Shown here: piece by piece, positions 25,300-38,600 of the stretch
Position numbering within the stretch: position 1 is the stretch's first letter
How the letters are laid out: every line of letters starts with the position of its first letter
Assembly: GCA_943735955.1 (NCBI GenBank)
Contig: CALSEQ010000048.1
Location: 400,001 to 464,000 of the forward strand
Length of the DNA stretch: 64,000 nucleotides
Source: Piscicola geometra
Taxonomy: Eukaryota > Annelida > Clitellata > Hirudinida > Piscicolidae
Direction: 5' to 3'
Program-made: the position numbers and the translations under genes
Notes under the pieces: model-generated
What the model saw: the letters and a program-made list of their open reading frames with translations, nothing else
The model's database searches: none
Told to the model about the DNA's origin: nothing

Positions 25300-28200
25300 T
25301 GTTCATCTCGTGTTCATCTCGTGTTCATCTCGTGTTCATCTCGTGTTCATCTCGTGTTCATCTCGTGTTCATCTCATGTTCATCTCGTGTTCATCTCGTG
25401 TTCATCTCGTGTTCATCTCGTGTTCATCTCGTGTTCATCTCGTGTTCATCTCGTGTTCATCTCGTGTTCATCTCGTGTTCATCTCGTGTTCATCTCGTGT
25501 TCATCTCGTGTTCATCTCGTGTTCATCTCGTGTTCATCTCGTGTTCATCTCGTGTTCATCTCGTGTTCATCTCGTGTTCATCTCGTGTTCATCTCGTGTT
25601 CATCTCGTGTTCATCTCGTGTTCATCTCGTGTTCATCTCGTGTTCATCTCGTGTTCATCTCGTGTTCATCTCGTGTTCATCTCGTGTTCATCTCGTGTTC
25701 ATCTCGTGTTCATCTCGTGTTCATCTCGTGTTCATCTCGTGTTCATCTCGTGTTCATCTCGTGTTCATCTCGTGTTCATCTCGTGTTCATCTCGTGTTCA
25801 TCTCGTGTTCATCTCGTGTTCATCTCGTGTTCATCTCGTGTTCATCTCGTGTTCATCTCGTGTTCATCTCGTGTTCATCTCGTGTTCATCTCGTGTTCAT
25901 CTCGTGTTCATCTCGTGTTCATCTCGTGTTCATCTCGTGTTCATCTCGTGTTCATCTCGTGTTCATCTCGTGTTCATCTCGTGTTCATCTCGTGTTCATC
26001 TCGTGTTCATCTCGTGTTCATCTCGTGTTCATCTCGTGTTCATCTCGTGTTCATCTCGTGTTCATCTCGTGTTCATCTCGTGTTCATCTCGTGTTCATCT
26101 CGTGTTCATCTCGTGTTCATCTCGTGTTCATCTCGTGTTCATCTCGTGTTCATCTCGTGTTCATCTCGTGTTCATCTCGTGTTCATCTCGTGTTCATCTC
26201 GTGTTCATCTCGTGTTCATCTCGTGTTCATCTCGTGTTCATCTCGTGTTCATCTCGTGTTCATCTCGTGTTCATCTCGTGTTCATCTCGTGTTCATCTCG
26301 TGTTCATCTCGTGTTCATCTCGTGTTCATCTCGTGTTCATCTCGTGTTCATCTCGTGTTCATCTCGTGTTCATCTCGTGTTCATCTCGTGTTCATCTCGT
26401 GTTCATCTCGTGTTCATCTCGTGTTCATCTCGTGTTCATCTCGTGTTCATCTCGTGTTCATCTCGTGTTCATCTCGTGTTCATCTCGTGTTCATCTCGTG
26501 TTCATCTCGTGTTCATCTCGTGTTCATCTCGTGTTCATCTCGTGTTCATCTCGTGTTCATCTCGTGTTCATCTCGTGTTCATCTCGTGTTCATCTCGTGT
26601 TCATCTCGTGTTCATCTCGTGTTCATCTCGTGTTCATCTCGTGTTCATCTCGTGTTCATCTCGTGTTCATCTCGTGTTCATCTCGTGTTCATCTCGTGTT
26701 CATCTCGTGTTCATCTCGTGTTCATCTCGTGTTCATCTCGTGTTCATCTCGTGTTCATCTCGTGTTCATCTCGTGTTCATCTCGTGTTCATCTCGTGTTC
26801 ATCTCGTGTTCATCTCGTGTTCATCTCGTGTTCATCTCGTGTTCATCTCGTGTTCATCTCGTGTTCATCTCGTGTTCATCTCGTGTTCATCTCGTGTTCA
26901 TCTCGTGTTCATCTCGTGTTCATCTCGTGTTCATCTCGTGTTCATCTCGTGTTCATCTCGTGTTCATCTCGTGTTCATCTCGTGTTCATCTCGTGTTCAT
27001 CTCGTGTTCATCTCGTGTTCATCTCGTGTTCATCTCGTGTTCATCTCGTGTTCATCTCGTGTTCATCTCGTGTTCATCTCGTGTTCATCTCGTGTTCATC
27101 TCGTGTTCATCTCGTGTTCATCTCGTGTTCATCTCGTGTTCATCTCGTGTTCATCTCGTGTTCATCTCGTGTTCATCTCGTGTTCATCTCGTGTTCATCT
27201 CGTGTTCATCTCGTGTTCATCTCGTGTTCATCTCGTGTTCATCTCGTGTTCATCTCGTGTTCATCTCGTGTTCATCTCGTGTTCATCTCGTGTTCATCTC
27301 GTGTTCATCTCGTGTTCATCTCGTGTTCATCTCGTGTTCATCTCGTGTTCATCTCGTGTTCATCTCGTGTTCATCTCGTGTTCATCTCGTGTTCATCTCG
27401 TGTTCATCTCGTGTTCATCTCGTGTTCATCTCGTGTTCATCTCGTGTTCATCTCGTGTTCATCTCGTGTTCATCTCGTGTTCATCTCGTGTTCATCTCGT
27501 GTTCATCTCGTGTTCATCTCGTGTTCATCTCGTGTTCATCTCGTGTTCATCTCGTGTTCATCTCGTGTTCATCTCGTGTTCATCTCGTGTTCATCTCGTG
27601 TTCATCTCGTGTTCATCTCGTGTTCATCTCGTGTTCATCTCGTGTTCATCTCGTGTTCATCTCGTGTTCATCTCGTGTTCATCTCGTGTTCATCTCGTGT
27701 TCATCTCGTGTTCATCTCGTGTTCATCTCGTGTTCATCTCGTGTTCATCTCGTGTTCATCTCGTGTTCATCTCGTGTTCATCTCGTGTTCATCTCGTGTT
27801 CATCTCGTGTTCATCTCGTGTTCATCTCGTGTTCATCTCGTGTTCATCTCGTGTTCATCTCGTGTTCATCTCGTGTTCATCTCGTGTTCATCTCGTGTTC
27901 ATCTCGTGTTCATCTCGTGTTCATCTCGTGTTCATCTCGTGTTCATCTCGTGTTCATCTCGTGTTCATCTCGTGTTCATCTCGTGTTCATCTCGTGTTCA
28001 TCTCGTGTTCATCTCGTGTTCATCTCGTGTTCATCTCGTGTTCATCTCGTGTTCATCTCGTGTTCATCTCGTGTTCATCTCGTGTTCATCTCGTGTTCAT
28101 CTCGTGTTCATCTCGTGTTCATCTCGTGTTCATCTCGTGTTCATCTCGTGTTCATCTCGTGTTCATCTCGTGTTCATCTCGTGTTCATCTCGTGTTCATC

Positions 28201-31200
28201 TCGTGTTCATCTCGTGTTCATCTCGTGTTCATCTCGTGTTCATCTCGTGTTCATCTCGTGTTCATCTCGTGTTCATCTCGTGTTCATCTCGTGTTCATCT
28301 CGTGTTCATCTCGTGTTCATCTCGTGTTCATCTCGTGTTCATCTCGTGTTCATCTCGTGTTCATCTCGTGTTCATCTCGTGTTCATCTCGTGTTCATCTC
28401 GTGTTCATCTCGTGTTCATCTCGTGTTCATCTCGTGTTCATCTCGTGTTCATCTCGTGTTCATCTCGTGTTCATCTCGTGTTCATCTCGTGTTCATCTCG
28501 TGTTCATCTCGTGTTCATCTCGTGTTCATCTCGTGTTCATCTCGTGTTCATCTCGTGTTCATCTCGTGTTCATCTCGTGTTCATCTCGTGTTCATCTCGT
28601 GTTCATCTCGTGTTCATCTCGTGTTCATCTCGTGTTCATCTCGTGTTCATCTCGTGTTCATCTCGTGTTCATCTCGTGTTCATCTCGTGTTCATCTCGTG
28701 TTCATCTCGTGTTCATCTCGTGTTCATCTCGTGTTCATCTCGTGTTCATCTCGTGTTCATCTCGTGTTCATCTCGTGTTCATCTCGTGTTCATCTCGTGT
28801 TCATCTCGTGTTCATCTCGTGTTCATCTCGTGTTCATCTCGTGTTCATCTCGTGTTCATCTCGTGTTCATCTCGTGTTCATCTCGTGTTCATCTCGTGTT
28901 CATCTCGTGTTCATCTCGTGTTCATCTCGTGTTCATCTCGTGTTCATCTCGTGTTCATCTCGTGTTCATCTCGTGTTCATCTCGTGTTCATCTCGTGTTC
29001 ATCTCGTGTTCATCTCGTGTTCATCTCGTGTTCATCTCGTGTTCATCTCGTGTTCATCTCGTGTTCATCTCGTGTTCATCTCGTGTTCATCTCGTGTTCA
29101 TCTCGTGTTCATCTCGTGTTCATCTCGTGTTCATCTCGTGTTCATCTCGTGTTCATCTCGTGTTCATCTCGTGTTCATCTCGTGTTCATCTCGTGTTCAT
29201 CTCGTGTTCATCTCGTGTTCATCTCGTGTTCATCTCGTGTTCATCTCGTGTTCATCTCGTGTTCATCTCGTGTTCATCTCGTGTTCATCTCGTGTTCATC
29301 TCGTGTTCATCTCGTGTTCATCTCGTGTTCATCTCGTGTTCATCTCGTGTTCATCTCGTGTTCATCTCGTGTTCATCTCGTGTTCATCTCGTGTTCATCT
29401 CGTGTTCATCTCGTGTTCATCTCGTGTTCATCTCGTGTTCATCTCGTGTTCATCTCGTGTTCATCTCGTGTTCATCTCGTGTTCATCTCGTGTTCATCTC
29501 GTGTTCATCTCGTGTTCATCTCGTGTTCATCTCGTGTTCATCTCGTGTTCATCTCGTGTTCATCTCGTGTTCATCTCGTGTTCATCTCGTGTTCATCTCG
29601 TGTTCATCTCGTGTTCATCTCGTGTTCATCTCGTGTTCATCTCGTGTTCATCTCGTGTTCATCTCGTGTTCATCTCGTGTTCATCTCGTGTTCATCTCGT
29701 GTTCATCTCGTGTTCATCTCGTGTTCATCTCGTGTTCATCTCGTGTTCATCTCGTGTTCATCTCGTGTTCATCTCGTGTTCATCTCGTGTTCATCTCGTG
29801 TTCATCTCGTGTTCATCTCGTGTTCATCTCGTGTTCATCTCGTGTTCATCTCGTGTTCATCTCGTGTTCATCTCGTGTTCATCTCGTGTTCATCTCGTGT
29901 TCATCTCGTGTTCATCTCGTGTTCATCTCGTGTTCATCTCGTGTTCATCTCGTGTTCATCTCGTGTTCATCTCGTGTTCATCTCGTGTTCATCTCGTGTT
30001 CATCTCGTGTTCATCTCGTGTTCATCTCGTGTTCATCTCGTGTTCATCTCGTGTTCATCTCGTGTTCATCTCGTGTTCATCTCGTGTTCATCTCGTGTTC
30101 ATCTCGTGTTCATCTCGTGTTCATCTCGTGTTCATCTCGTGTTCATCTCGTGTTCATCTCGTGTTCATCTCGTGTTCATCTCGTGTTCATCTCGTGTTCA
30201 TCTCGTGTTCATCTCGTGTTCATCTCGTGTTCATCTCGTGTTCATCTCGTGTTCATCTCGTGTTCATCTCGTGTTCATCTCGTGTTCATCTCGTGTTCAT
30301 CTCGTGTTCATCTCGTGTTCATCTCGTGTTCATCTCGTGTTCATCTCGTGTTCATCTCGTGTTCATCTCGTGTTCATCTCGTGTTCATCTCGTGTTCATC
30401 TCGTGTTCATCTCGTGTTCATCTCGTGTTCATCTCGTGTTCATCTCGTGTTCATCTCGTGTTCATCTCGTGTTCATCTCGTGTTCATCTCGTGTTCATCT
30501 CGTGTTCATCTCGTGTTCATCTCGTGTTCATCTCGTGTTCATCTCGTGTTCATCTCGTGTTCATCTCGTGTTCATCTCGTGTTCATCTCGTGTTCATCTC
30601 GTGTTCATCTCGTGTTCATCTCGTGTTCATCTCGTGTTCATCTCGTGTTCATCTCGTGTTCATCTCGTGTTCATCTCGTGTTCATCTCGTGTTCATCTCG
30701 TGTTCATCTCGTGTTCATCTCGTGTTCATCTCGTGTTCATCTCGTGTTCATCTCGTGTTCATCTCGTGTTCATCTCGTGTTCATCTCGTGTTCATCTCGT
30801 GTTCATCTCGTGTTCATCTCGTGTTCATCTCGTGTTCATCTCGTGTTCATCTCGTGTTCATCTCGTGTTCATCTCGTGTTCATCTCGTGTTCATCTCGTG
30901 TTCATCTCGTGTTCATCTCGTGTTCATCTCGTGTTCATCTCGTGTTCATCTCGTGTTCATCTCGTGTTCATCTCGTGTTCATCTCGTGTTCATCTCGTGT
31001 TCATCTCGTGTTCATCTCGTGTTCATCTCGTGTTCATCTCGTGTTCATCTCGTGTTCATCTCGTGTTCATCTCGTGTTCATCTCGTGTTCATCTCGTGTT
31101 CATCTCGTGTTCATCTCGTGTTCATCTCGTGTTCATCTCGTGTTCATCTCGTGTTCATCTCGTGTTCATCTCGTGTTCATCTCGTGTTCATCTCGTGTTC

Positions 31201-34200
31201 ATCTCGTGTTCATCTCGTGTTCATCTCGTGTTCATCTCGTGTTCATCTCGTGTTCATCTCGTGTTCATCTCGTGTTCATCTCGTGTTCATCTCGTGTTCA
31301 TCTCGTGTTCATCTCGTGTTCATCTCGTGTTCATCTCGTGTTCATCTCGTGTTCATCTCGTGTTCATCTCGTGTTCATCTCGTGTTCATCTCGTGTTCAT
31401 CTCGTGTTCATCTCGTGTTCATCTCGTGTTCATCTCGTGTTCATCTCGTGTTCATCTCGTGTTCATCTCGTGTTCATCTCGTGTTCATCTCGTGTTCATC
31501 TCGTGTTCATCTCGTGTTCATCTCGTGTTCATCTCGTGTTCATCTCGTGTTCATCTCGTGTTCATCTCGTGTTCATCTCGTGTTCATCTCGTGTTCATCT
31601 CGTGTTCATCTCGTGTTCATCTCGTGTTCATCTCGTGTTCATCTCGTGTTCATCTCGTGTTCATCTCGTGTTCATCTCGTGTTCATCTCGTGTTCATCTC
31701 GTGTTCATCTCGTGTTCATCTCGTGTTCATCTCGTGTTCATCTCGTGTTCATCTCGTGTTCATCTCGTGTTCATCTCGTGTTCATCTCGTGTTCATCTCG
31801 TGTTCATCTCGTGTTCATCTCGTGTTCATCTCGTGTTCATCTCGTGTTCATCTCGTGTTCATCTCGTGTTCATCTCGTGTTCATCTCGTGTTCATCTCGT
31901 GTTCATCTCGTGTTCATCTCGTGTTCATCTCGTGTTCATCTCGTGTTCATCTCGTGTTCATCTCGTGTTCATCTCGTGTTCATCTCGTGTTCATCTCGTG
32001 TTCATCTCGTGTTCATCTCGTGTTCATCTCGTGTTCATCTCGTGTTCATCTCGTGTTCATCTCGTGTTCATCTCGTGTTCATCTCGTGTTCATCTCGTGT
32101 TCATCTCGTGTTCATCTCGTGTTCATCTCGTGTTCATCTCGTGTTCATCTCGTGTTCATCTCGTGTTCATCTCGTGTTCATCTCGTGTTCATCTCGTGTT
32201 CATCTCGTGTTCATCTCGTGTTCATCTCGTGTTCATCTCGTGTTCATCTCGTGTTCATCTCGTGTTCATCTCGTGTTCATCTCGTGTTCATCTCGTGTTC
32301 ATCTCGTGTTCATCTCGTGTTCATCTCGTGTTCATCTCGTGTTCATCTCGTGTTCATCTCGTGTTCATCTCGTGTTCATCTCGTGTTCATCTCGTGTTCA
32401 TCTCGTGTTCATCTCGTGTTCATCTCGTGTTCATCTCGTGTTCATCTCGTGTTCATCTCGTGTTCATCTCGTGTTCATCTCGTGTTCATCTCGTGTTCAT
32501 CTCGTGTTCATCTCGTGTTCATCTCGTGTTCATCTCGTGTTCATCTCGTGTTCATCTCGTGTTCATCTCGTGTTCATCTCGTGTTCATCTCGTGTTCATC
32601 TCGTGTTCATCTCGTGTTCATCTCGTGTTCATCTCGTGTTCATCTCGTGTTCATCTCGTGTTCATCTCGTGTTCATCTCGTGTTCATCTCGTGTTCATCT
32701 CGTGTTCATCTCGTGTTCATCTCGTGTTCATCTCGTGTTCATCTCGTGTTCATCTCGTGTTCATCTCGTGTTCATCTCGTGTTCATCTCGTGTTCATCTC
32801 GTGTTCATCTCGTGTTCATCTCGTGTTCATCTCGTGTTCATCTCGTGTTCATCTCGTGTTCATCTCGTGTTCATCTCGTGTTCATCTCGTGTTCATCTCG
32901 TGTTCATCTCGTGTTCATCTCGTGTTCATCTCGTGTTCATCTCGTGTTCATCTCGTGTTCATCTCGTGTTCATCTCGTGTTCATCTCGTGTTCATCTCGT
33001 GTTCATCTCGTGTTCATCTCGTGTTCATCTCGTGTTCATCTCGTGTTCATCTCGTGTTCATCTCGTGTTCATCTCGTGTTCATCTCGTGTTCATCTCGTG
33101 TTCATCTCGTGTTCATCTCGTGTTCATCTCGTCGTTCATCTCGTGTTCATCTCGTGTTCATCTCGTGTTCATCTCGTGTTCATCTCGTGTTCATCTCGTG
33201 TTCATCTCGTGTTCATCTCGTGTTCATCTCGTGTTCATCTCGTGTTCATCTCGTGTTCATCTCGTGTTCATCTCGTGTTCATCTCGTGTTCATCTCGTGT
33301 TCATCTCGTGTTCATCTCGTGTTCATCTCGTGTTCATCTCGTGTTCATCTCGTGTTCATCTCGTGTTCATCTCGTGTTCATCTCGTGTTCATCTCGTGTT
33401 CATCTCGTGTTCATCTCGTGTTCATCTCGTGTTCATCTCGTGTTCATCTCGTGTTCATCTCGTGTTCATCTCGTGTTCATCTCGTGTTCATCTCGTGTTC
33501 ATCTCGTGTTCATCTCGTGTTCATCTCGTGTTCATCTCGTGTTCATCTCGTGTTCATCTCGTGTTCATCTCGTGTTCATCTCGTGTTCATCGTGTTCATC
33601 TCGTGTTCATCTCGTGTTCATCTCGTGTTCATCTCGTGTTCATCTCGTGTTCATCTCGTGTTCATCTCGTGTTCATCTCGTGTTCATCTCGTGTTCATCT
33701 CGTGTTCATCTCGTGTTCATCTCGTGTTCATCTCGTGTTCATCTCGTGTTCATCTCGTGTTCATCTCGTGTTCATCTCGTGTTCATCTCGTGTTCATCTC
33801 GTGTTCATCTCGTGTTCATCTCGTGTTCATCTCGTGTTCATCTCGTGTTCATCTCGTGTTCATCTCGTGTTCATCTCGTGTTCATCTCGTGTTCATCTCG
33901 TGTTCATCTCGTGTTCATCTCGTGTTCATCTCGTGTTCATCTCGTGTTCATCTCGTGTTCATCTCGTGTTCATCTCGTGTTCATCTCGTGTTCATCTCGT
34001 GTTCATCTCGTGTTCATCTCGTGTTCATCTCGTGTTCATCTCGTGTTCATCTCGTGTTCATCTCGTGTTCATCTCGTGTTCATCTCGTGTTCATCTCGTG
34101 TTCATCTCGTGTTCATCTCGTGTTCATCTCGTGTTCATCTCGTGTTCATCTCGTGTTCATCTCGTGTTCATCTCGTGTTCATCTCGTGTTCATCTCGTGT

Positions 34201-34798
34201 TCATCTCGTGTTCATCTCGTGTTCATCTCGTGTTCATCTCGTGTTCATCTCGTGTTCATCTCGTGTTCATCTCGTGTTCATCTCGTGTTCATCTCGTGTT
34301 CATCTCGTGTTCATCTCGTGTTCATCTCGTGTTCATCTCGTGTTCATCTCGTGTTCATCTCGTGTTCATCTCGTGTTCATCTCGTGTTCATCTCGTGTTC
34401 ATCTCGTGTTCATCTCGTGTTCATCTCGTGTTCATCTCGTGTTCATCTCGTGTTCATCTCGTGTTCATCTCGTGTTCATCTCGTGTTCATCTCGTGTTCA
34501 TCTCGTGTTCATCTCGTGTTCATCTCGTGTTCATCTCGTGTTCATCTCGTGTTCATCTCGTGTTCATCTCGTGTTCATCTCGTGTTCATCTCGTGTTCAT
34601 CTCGTGTTCATCTCGTGTTCATCTCGTGTTCATCTCGTGTTCATCTCGTGTTCATCTCGTGTTCATTTCGTGTTCATCTCGTGTTCATCTCGTGTTCATC
34701 TCGTGTTCATCTCGTGTTCATTTCGTGTTCATCTCGTGTTCATCTCGTGTTCATCTCGTGTTCATCTCGTGTTCATCTCGTGTTCATCTCGTGTTCAT
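25300..34798. repeat. 11-bp satellite, block S1 (about 860 units)
   Basis: TTCATCTCGTG on the plus strand. After one early variant (CTCATG near 25375) the array shows no visible change until an extra base near 33130 and a 2-bp loss near 33590. Two TTCATTTCGTG units sit in the last 130 bp. No frame on the plus strand contains a stop, so very long spurious open frames result. Confidence 0.99.
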
Positions 34799-35613
34799 CT
34801 CTGTTGATAGCCTAGACGGCTGCTTTCTCTGTTTCCCTCGCCGGAAATTTTCCATTATTGTTAATGTTTTTAACATTTTTTTCAAAGTTTTTACCATTCT
34901 TTTTAAAGTTTTTAACATTCTTTTTAAAGTTTTTAACATTCTTTTTAAAGTTTTTAACATTCTTTTTAAAGTTTTTAACAGTCTTTTTAAAGTTTTTAAC
35001 ATTCTTTTTGAAGTTTTTAACATTCTTTTTAAAGTTTTTAACATTCTTTTTAAAGTTTTTAACATTCTTTTTAAAGTTTTTAACATTCTTTTCAAAGTTT
35101 TCAACATTTTTTTAAATGTTTTTAACATTCTTTTCAAAGTTTTTAACATTCTTTTTAAAGTTTTTAACATTCTTTTCAAAGTTTTTAACATTCTTTTCAA
35201 AGTTTTTAACATTCTTTTTGAAGTTTTTAACATTCTTTTCAAAGTTTTCAACATTCTTTTTAATGTTTTTAACATTCTTTTCAAAGTTTTAACATTCTTT
35301 CTAAAGTTTTTAACATTCTTTTTAAAGTTTTTAACATTCTTTTTAAAGTTTTTAACATTCTTTTTAAAGTTTTTAACATTCTTTTTAAAGTTTTTAACAT
35401 TCTTTTTAAAGTTTTTAACATTCTTTTTAAAGTTTTTAACATTCTTTTTAAAGTTTTTAACATTCTTTTCAAAGTTTTCAACATTCTTTTTAATGTTTTT
35501 AACATTCTTTTCAAAGTTTTTAACATTCTTTTTAAAGTTTTTAACATTCTTTTTAAAGTTTTTAACATTCTTTTCAAAGTTTTTAACATTCTTTTTAATG
35601 TTTTTAACATTCT
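34799..35613. repeat. cassette 1: unique spacer plus 21-bp array
   Basis: A spacer of about 62 bp beginning CTCTGTTGATAGCCTAGACG and ending TTTTCCATTATTG is followed by about 36 units of the 21-bp repeat TAACATTCTTTTTAAAGTTT plus T. Units vary in the positions TTTTTAAAG/TTTTCAAAG/TTTTTGAAG. The cassette ends ACATTCTCA and returns to the 11-bp satellite. On the minus strand it is an open frame of Lys-rich heptads (MLKTLKR) followed by MENFRRGKQRKQPS. Confidence 0.97.
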
Positions 35614-38600
35614 CATGTTCATCTCGTGTTCATCTCGTGTTCATCTCGTGTTCATCTCGTGTTCATCTCGTGTTCATCTCGTGTTCATCTCGTGTTCATT
35701 CTCGTGTTCATCTCGTGTTCATCTCGTGTTCATCTCGTGTTCATCTCGTGTTCATCTCGTGTTCATCTCGTGTTCATCTCGTGTTCATCTCGTGTTCATC
35801 TCGTGTTCATCTCGTGTTCATCTCGTGTTCATCTCGTGTTCATCTCGTGTTCATCTCGTGTTCATCTCGTGTTCATCTCGTGTTCATCTCGTGTTCATCT
35901 CGTGTTCATCTCGTGTTCATCTCGTGTTCATCTCGTGTTCATCTCGTGTTCATCTCGTGTTCATCTCGTGTTCATCTCGTGTTCATCTCGTGTTCATCTC
36001 GTGTTCATCTCGTGTTCATCTCGTGTTCATCTCGTGTTCATCTCGTGTTCATCTCGTGTTCATCTCGTGTTCATCTCGTGTTCATCTCGTGTTCATCTCG
36101 TGTTCATCTCGTGTTCATCTCGTGTTCATCTCGTGTTCATCTCGTGTTCATCTCGTGTTCATCTCGTGTTCATCTCGTGTTCATCTCGTGTTCATCTCGT
36201 GTTCATCTCGTGTTCATCTCGTGTTCATCTCGTGTTCATCTCGTGTTCATCTCGTGTTCATCTCGTGTTCATCTCGTGTTCATCTCGTGTTCATCTCGTG
36301 TTCATCTCGTGTTCATCTCGTGTTCATCTCGTGTTCATCTCGTGTTCATCTCGTGTTCATCTCGTGTTCATCTCGTGTTCATCTCGTGTTCATCTCGTGT
36401 TCATCTCGTGTTCATCTCGTGTTCATCTCGTGTTCATCTCGTGTTCATCTCGTGTTCATCTCGTGTTCATCTCGTGTTCATCTCGTGTTCATCTCGTGTT
36501 CATCTCGTGTTCATCTCGTGTTCATCTCGTGTTCATCTCGTGTTCATCTCGTGTTCATCTCGTGTTCATCTCGTGTTCATCTCGTGTTCATCTCGTGTTC
36601 ATCTCGTGTTCATCTCGTGTTCATCTCGTGTTCATCTCGTGTTCATCTCGTGTTCATCTCGTGTTCATCTCGTGTTCATCTCGTGTTCATCTCGTGTTCA
36701 TCTCGTGTTCATCTCGTGTTCATCTCGTGTTCATCTCGTGTTCATCTCGTGTTCATCTCGTGTTCATCTCGTGTTCATCTCGTGTTCATCTCGTGTTCAT
36801 CTCGTGTTCATCTCGTGTTCATCTCGTGTTCATCTCGTGTTCATCTCGTGTTCATCTCGTGTTCATCTCGTGTTCATCTCGTGTTCATCTCGTGTTCATC
36901 TCGTGTTCATCTCGTGTTCATCTCGTGTTCATCTCGTGTTCATCTCGTGTTCATCTCGTGTTCATCTCGTGTTCATCTCGTGTTCATCTCGTGTTCATCT
37001 CGTGTTCATCTCGTGTTCATCTCGTGTTCATCTCGTGTTCATCTCGTGTTCATCTCGTGTTCATCTCGTGTTCATCTCGTGTTCATCTCGTGTTCATCTC
37101 GTGTTCATCTCGTGTTCATCTCGTGTTCATCTCGTGTTCATCTCGTGTTCATCTCGTGTTCATCTCGTGTTCATCTCGTGTTCATCTCGTGTTCATCTCG
37201 TGTTCATCTCGTGTTCATCTCGTGTTCATCTCGTGTTCATCTCGTGTTCATCTCGTGTTCATCTCGTGTTCATCTCGTGTTCATCTCGTGTTCATCTCGT
37301 GTTCATCTCGTGTTCATCTCGTGTTCATCTCGTGTTCATCTCGTGTTCATCTCGTGTTCATCTCGTGTTCATCTCGTGTTCATCTCGTGTTCATCTCGTG
37401 TTCATCTCGTGTTCATCTCGTGTTCATCTCGTGTTCATCTCGTGTTCATCTCGTGTTCATCTCGTGTTCATCTCGTGTTCATCTCGTGTTCATCTCGTGT
37501 TCATCTCGTGTTCATCTCGTGTTCATCTCGTGTTCATCTCGTGTTCATCTCGTGTTCATCTCGTGTTCATCTCGTGTTCATCTCGTGTTCATCTCGTGTT
37601 CATCTCGTGTTCATCTCGTGTTCATCTCGTGTTCATCTCGTGTTCATCTCGTGTTCATCTCGTGTTCATCTCGTGTTCATCTCGTGTTCATCTCGTGTTC
37701 ATCTCGTGTTCATCTCGTGTTCATCTCGTGTTCATCTCGTGTTCATCTCGTGTTCATCTCGTGTTCATCTCGTGTTCATCTCGTGTTCATCTCGTGTTCA
37801 TCTCGTGTTCATCTCGTGTTCATCTCGTGTTCATCTCGTGTTCATCTCGTGTTCATCTCGTGTTCATCTCGTGTTCATCTCGTGTTCATCTCGTGTTCAT
37901 CTCGTGTTCATCTCGTGTTCATCTCGTGTTCATCTCGTGTTCATCTCGTGTTCATCTCGTGTTCATCTCGTGTTCATCTCGTGTTCATCTCGTGTTCATC
38001 TCGTGTTCATCTCGTGTTCATCTCGTGTTCATCTCGTGTTCATCTCGTGTTCATCTCGTGTTCATCTCGTGTTCATCTCGTGTTCATCTCGTGTTCATCT
38101 CGTGTTCATCTCGTGTTCATCTCGTGTTCATCTCGTGTTCATCTCGTGTTCATCTCGTGTTCATCTCGTGTTCATCTCGTGTTCATCTCGTGTTCATCTC
38201 GTGTTCATCTCGTGTTCATCTCGTGTTCATCTCGTGTTCATCTCGTGTTCATCTCGTGTTCATCTCGTGTTCATCTCGTGTTCATCTCGTGTTCATCTCG
38301 TGTTCATCTCGTGTTCATCTCGTGTTCATCTCGTGTTCATCTCGTGTTCATCTCGTGTTCATCTCGTGTTCATCTCGTGTTCATCTCGTGTTCATCTCGT
38401 GTTCATCTCGTGTTCATCTCGTGTTCATCTCGTGTTCATCTCGTGTTCATCTCGTGTTCATCTCGTGTTCATCTCGTGTTCATCTCGTGTTCATCTCGTG
38501 TTCATCTCGTGTTCATCTCGTGTTCATCTCGTGTTCATCTCGTGTTCATCTCGTGTTCATCTCGTGTTCATCTCGTGTTCATCTCGTGTTCATCTCGTGT

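Noticed and set aside
20651..25306. Minus-strand ILIIS repeat frames of about 200 codons
   Set aside because: Translation of the 15-bp AT satellite (15 bp = 5 codons), with no start context or conservation.
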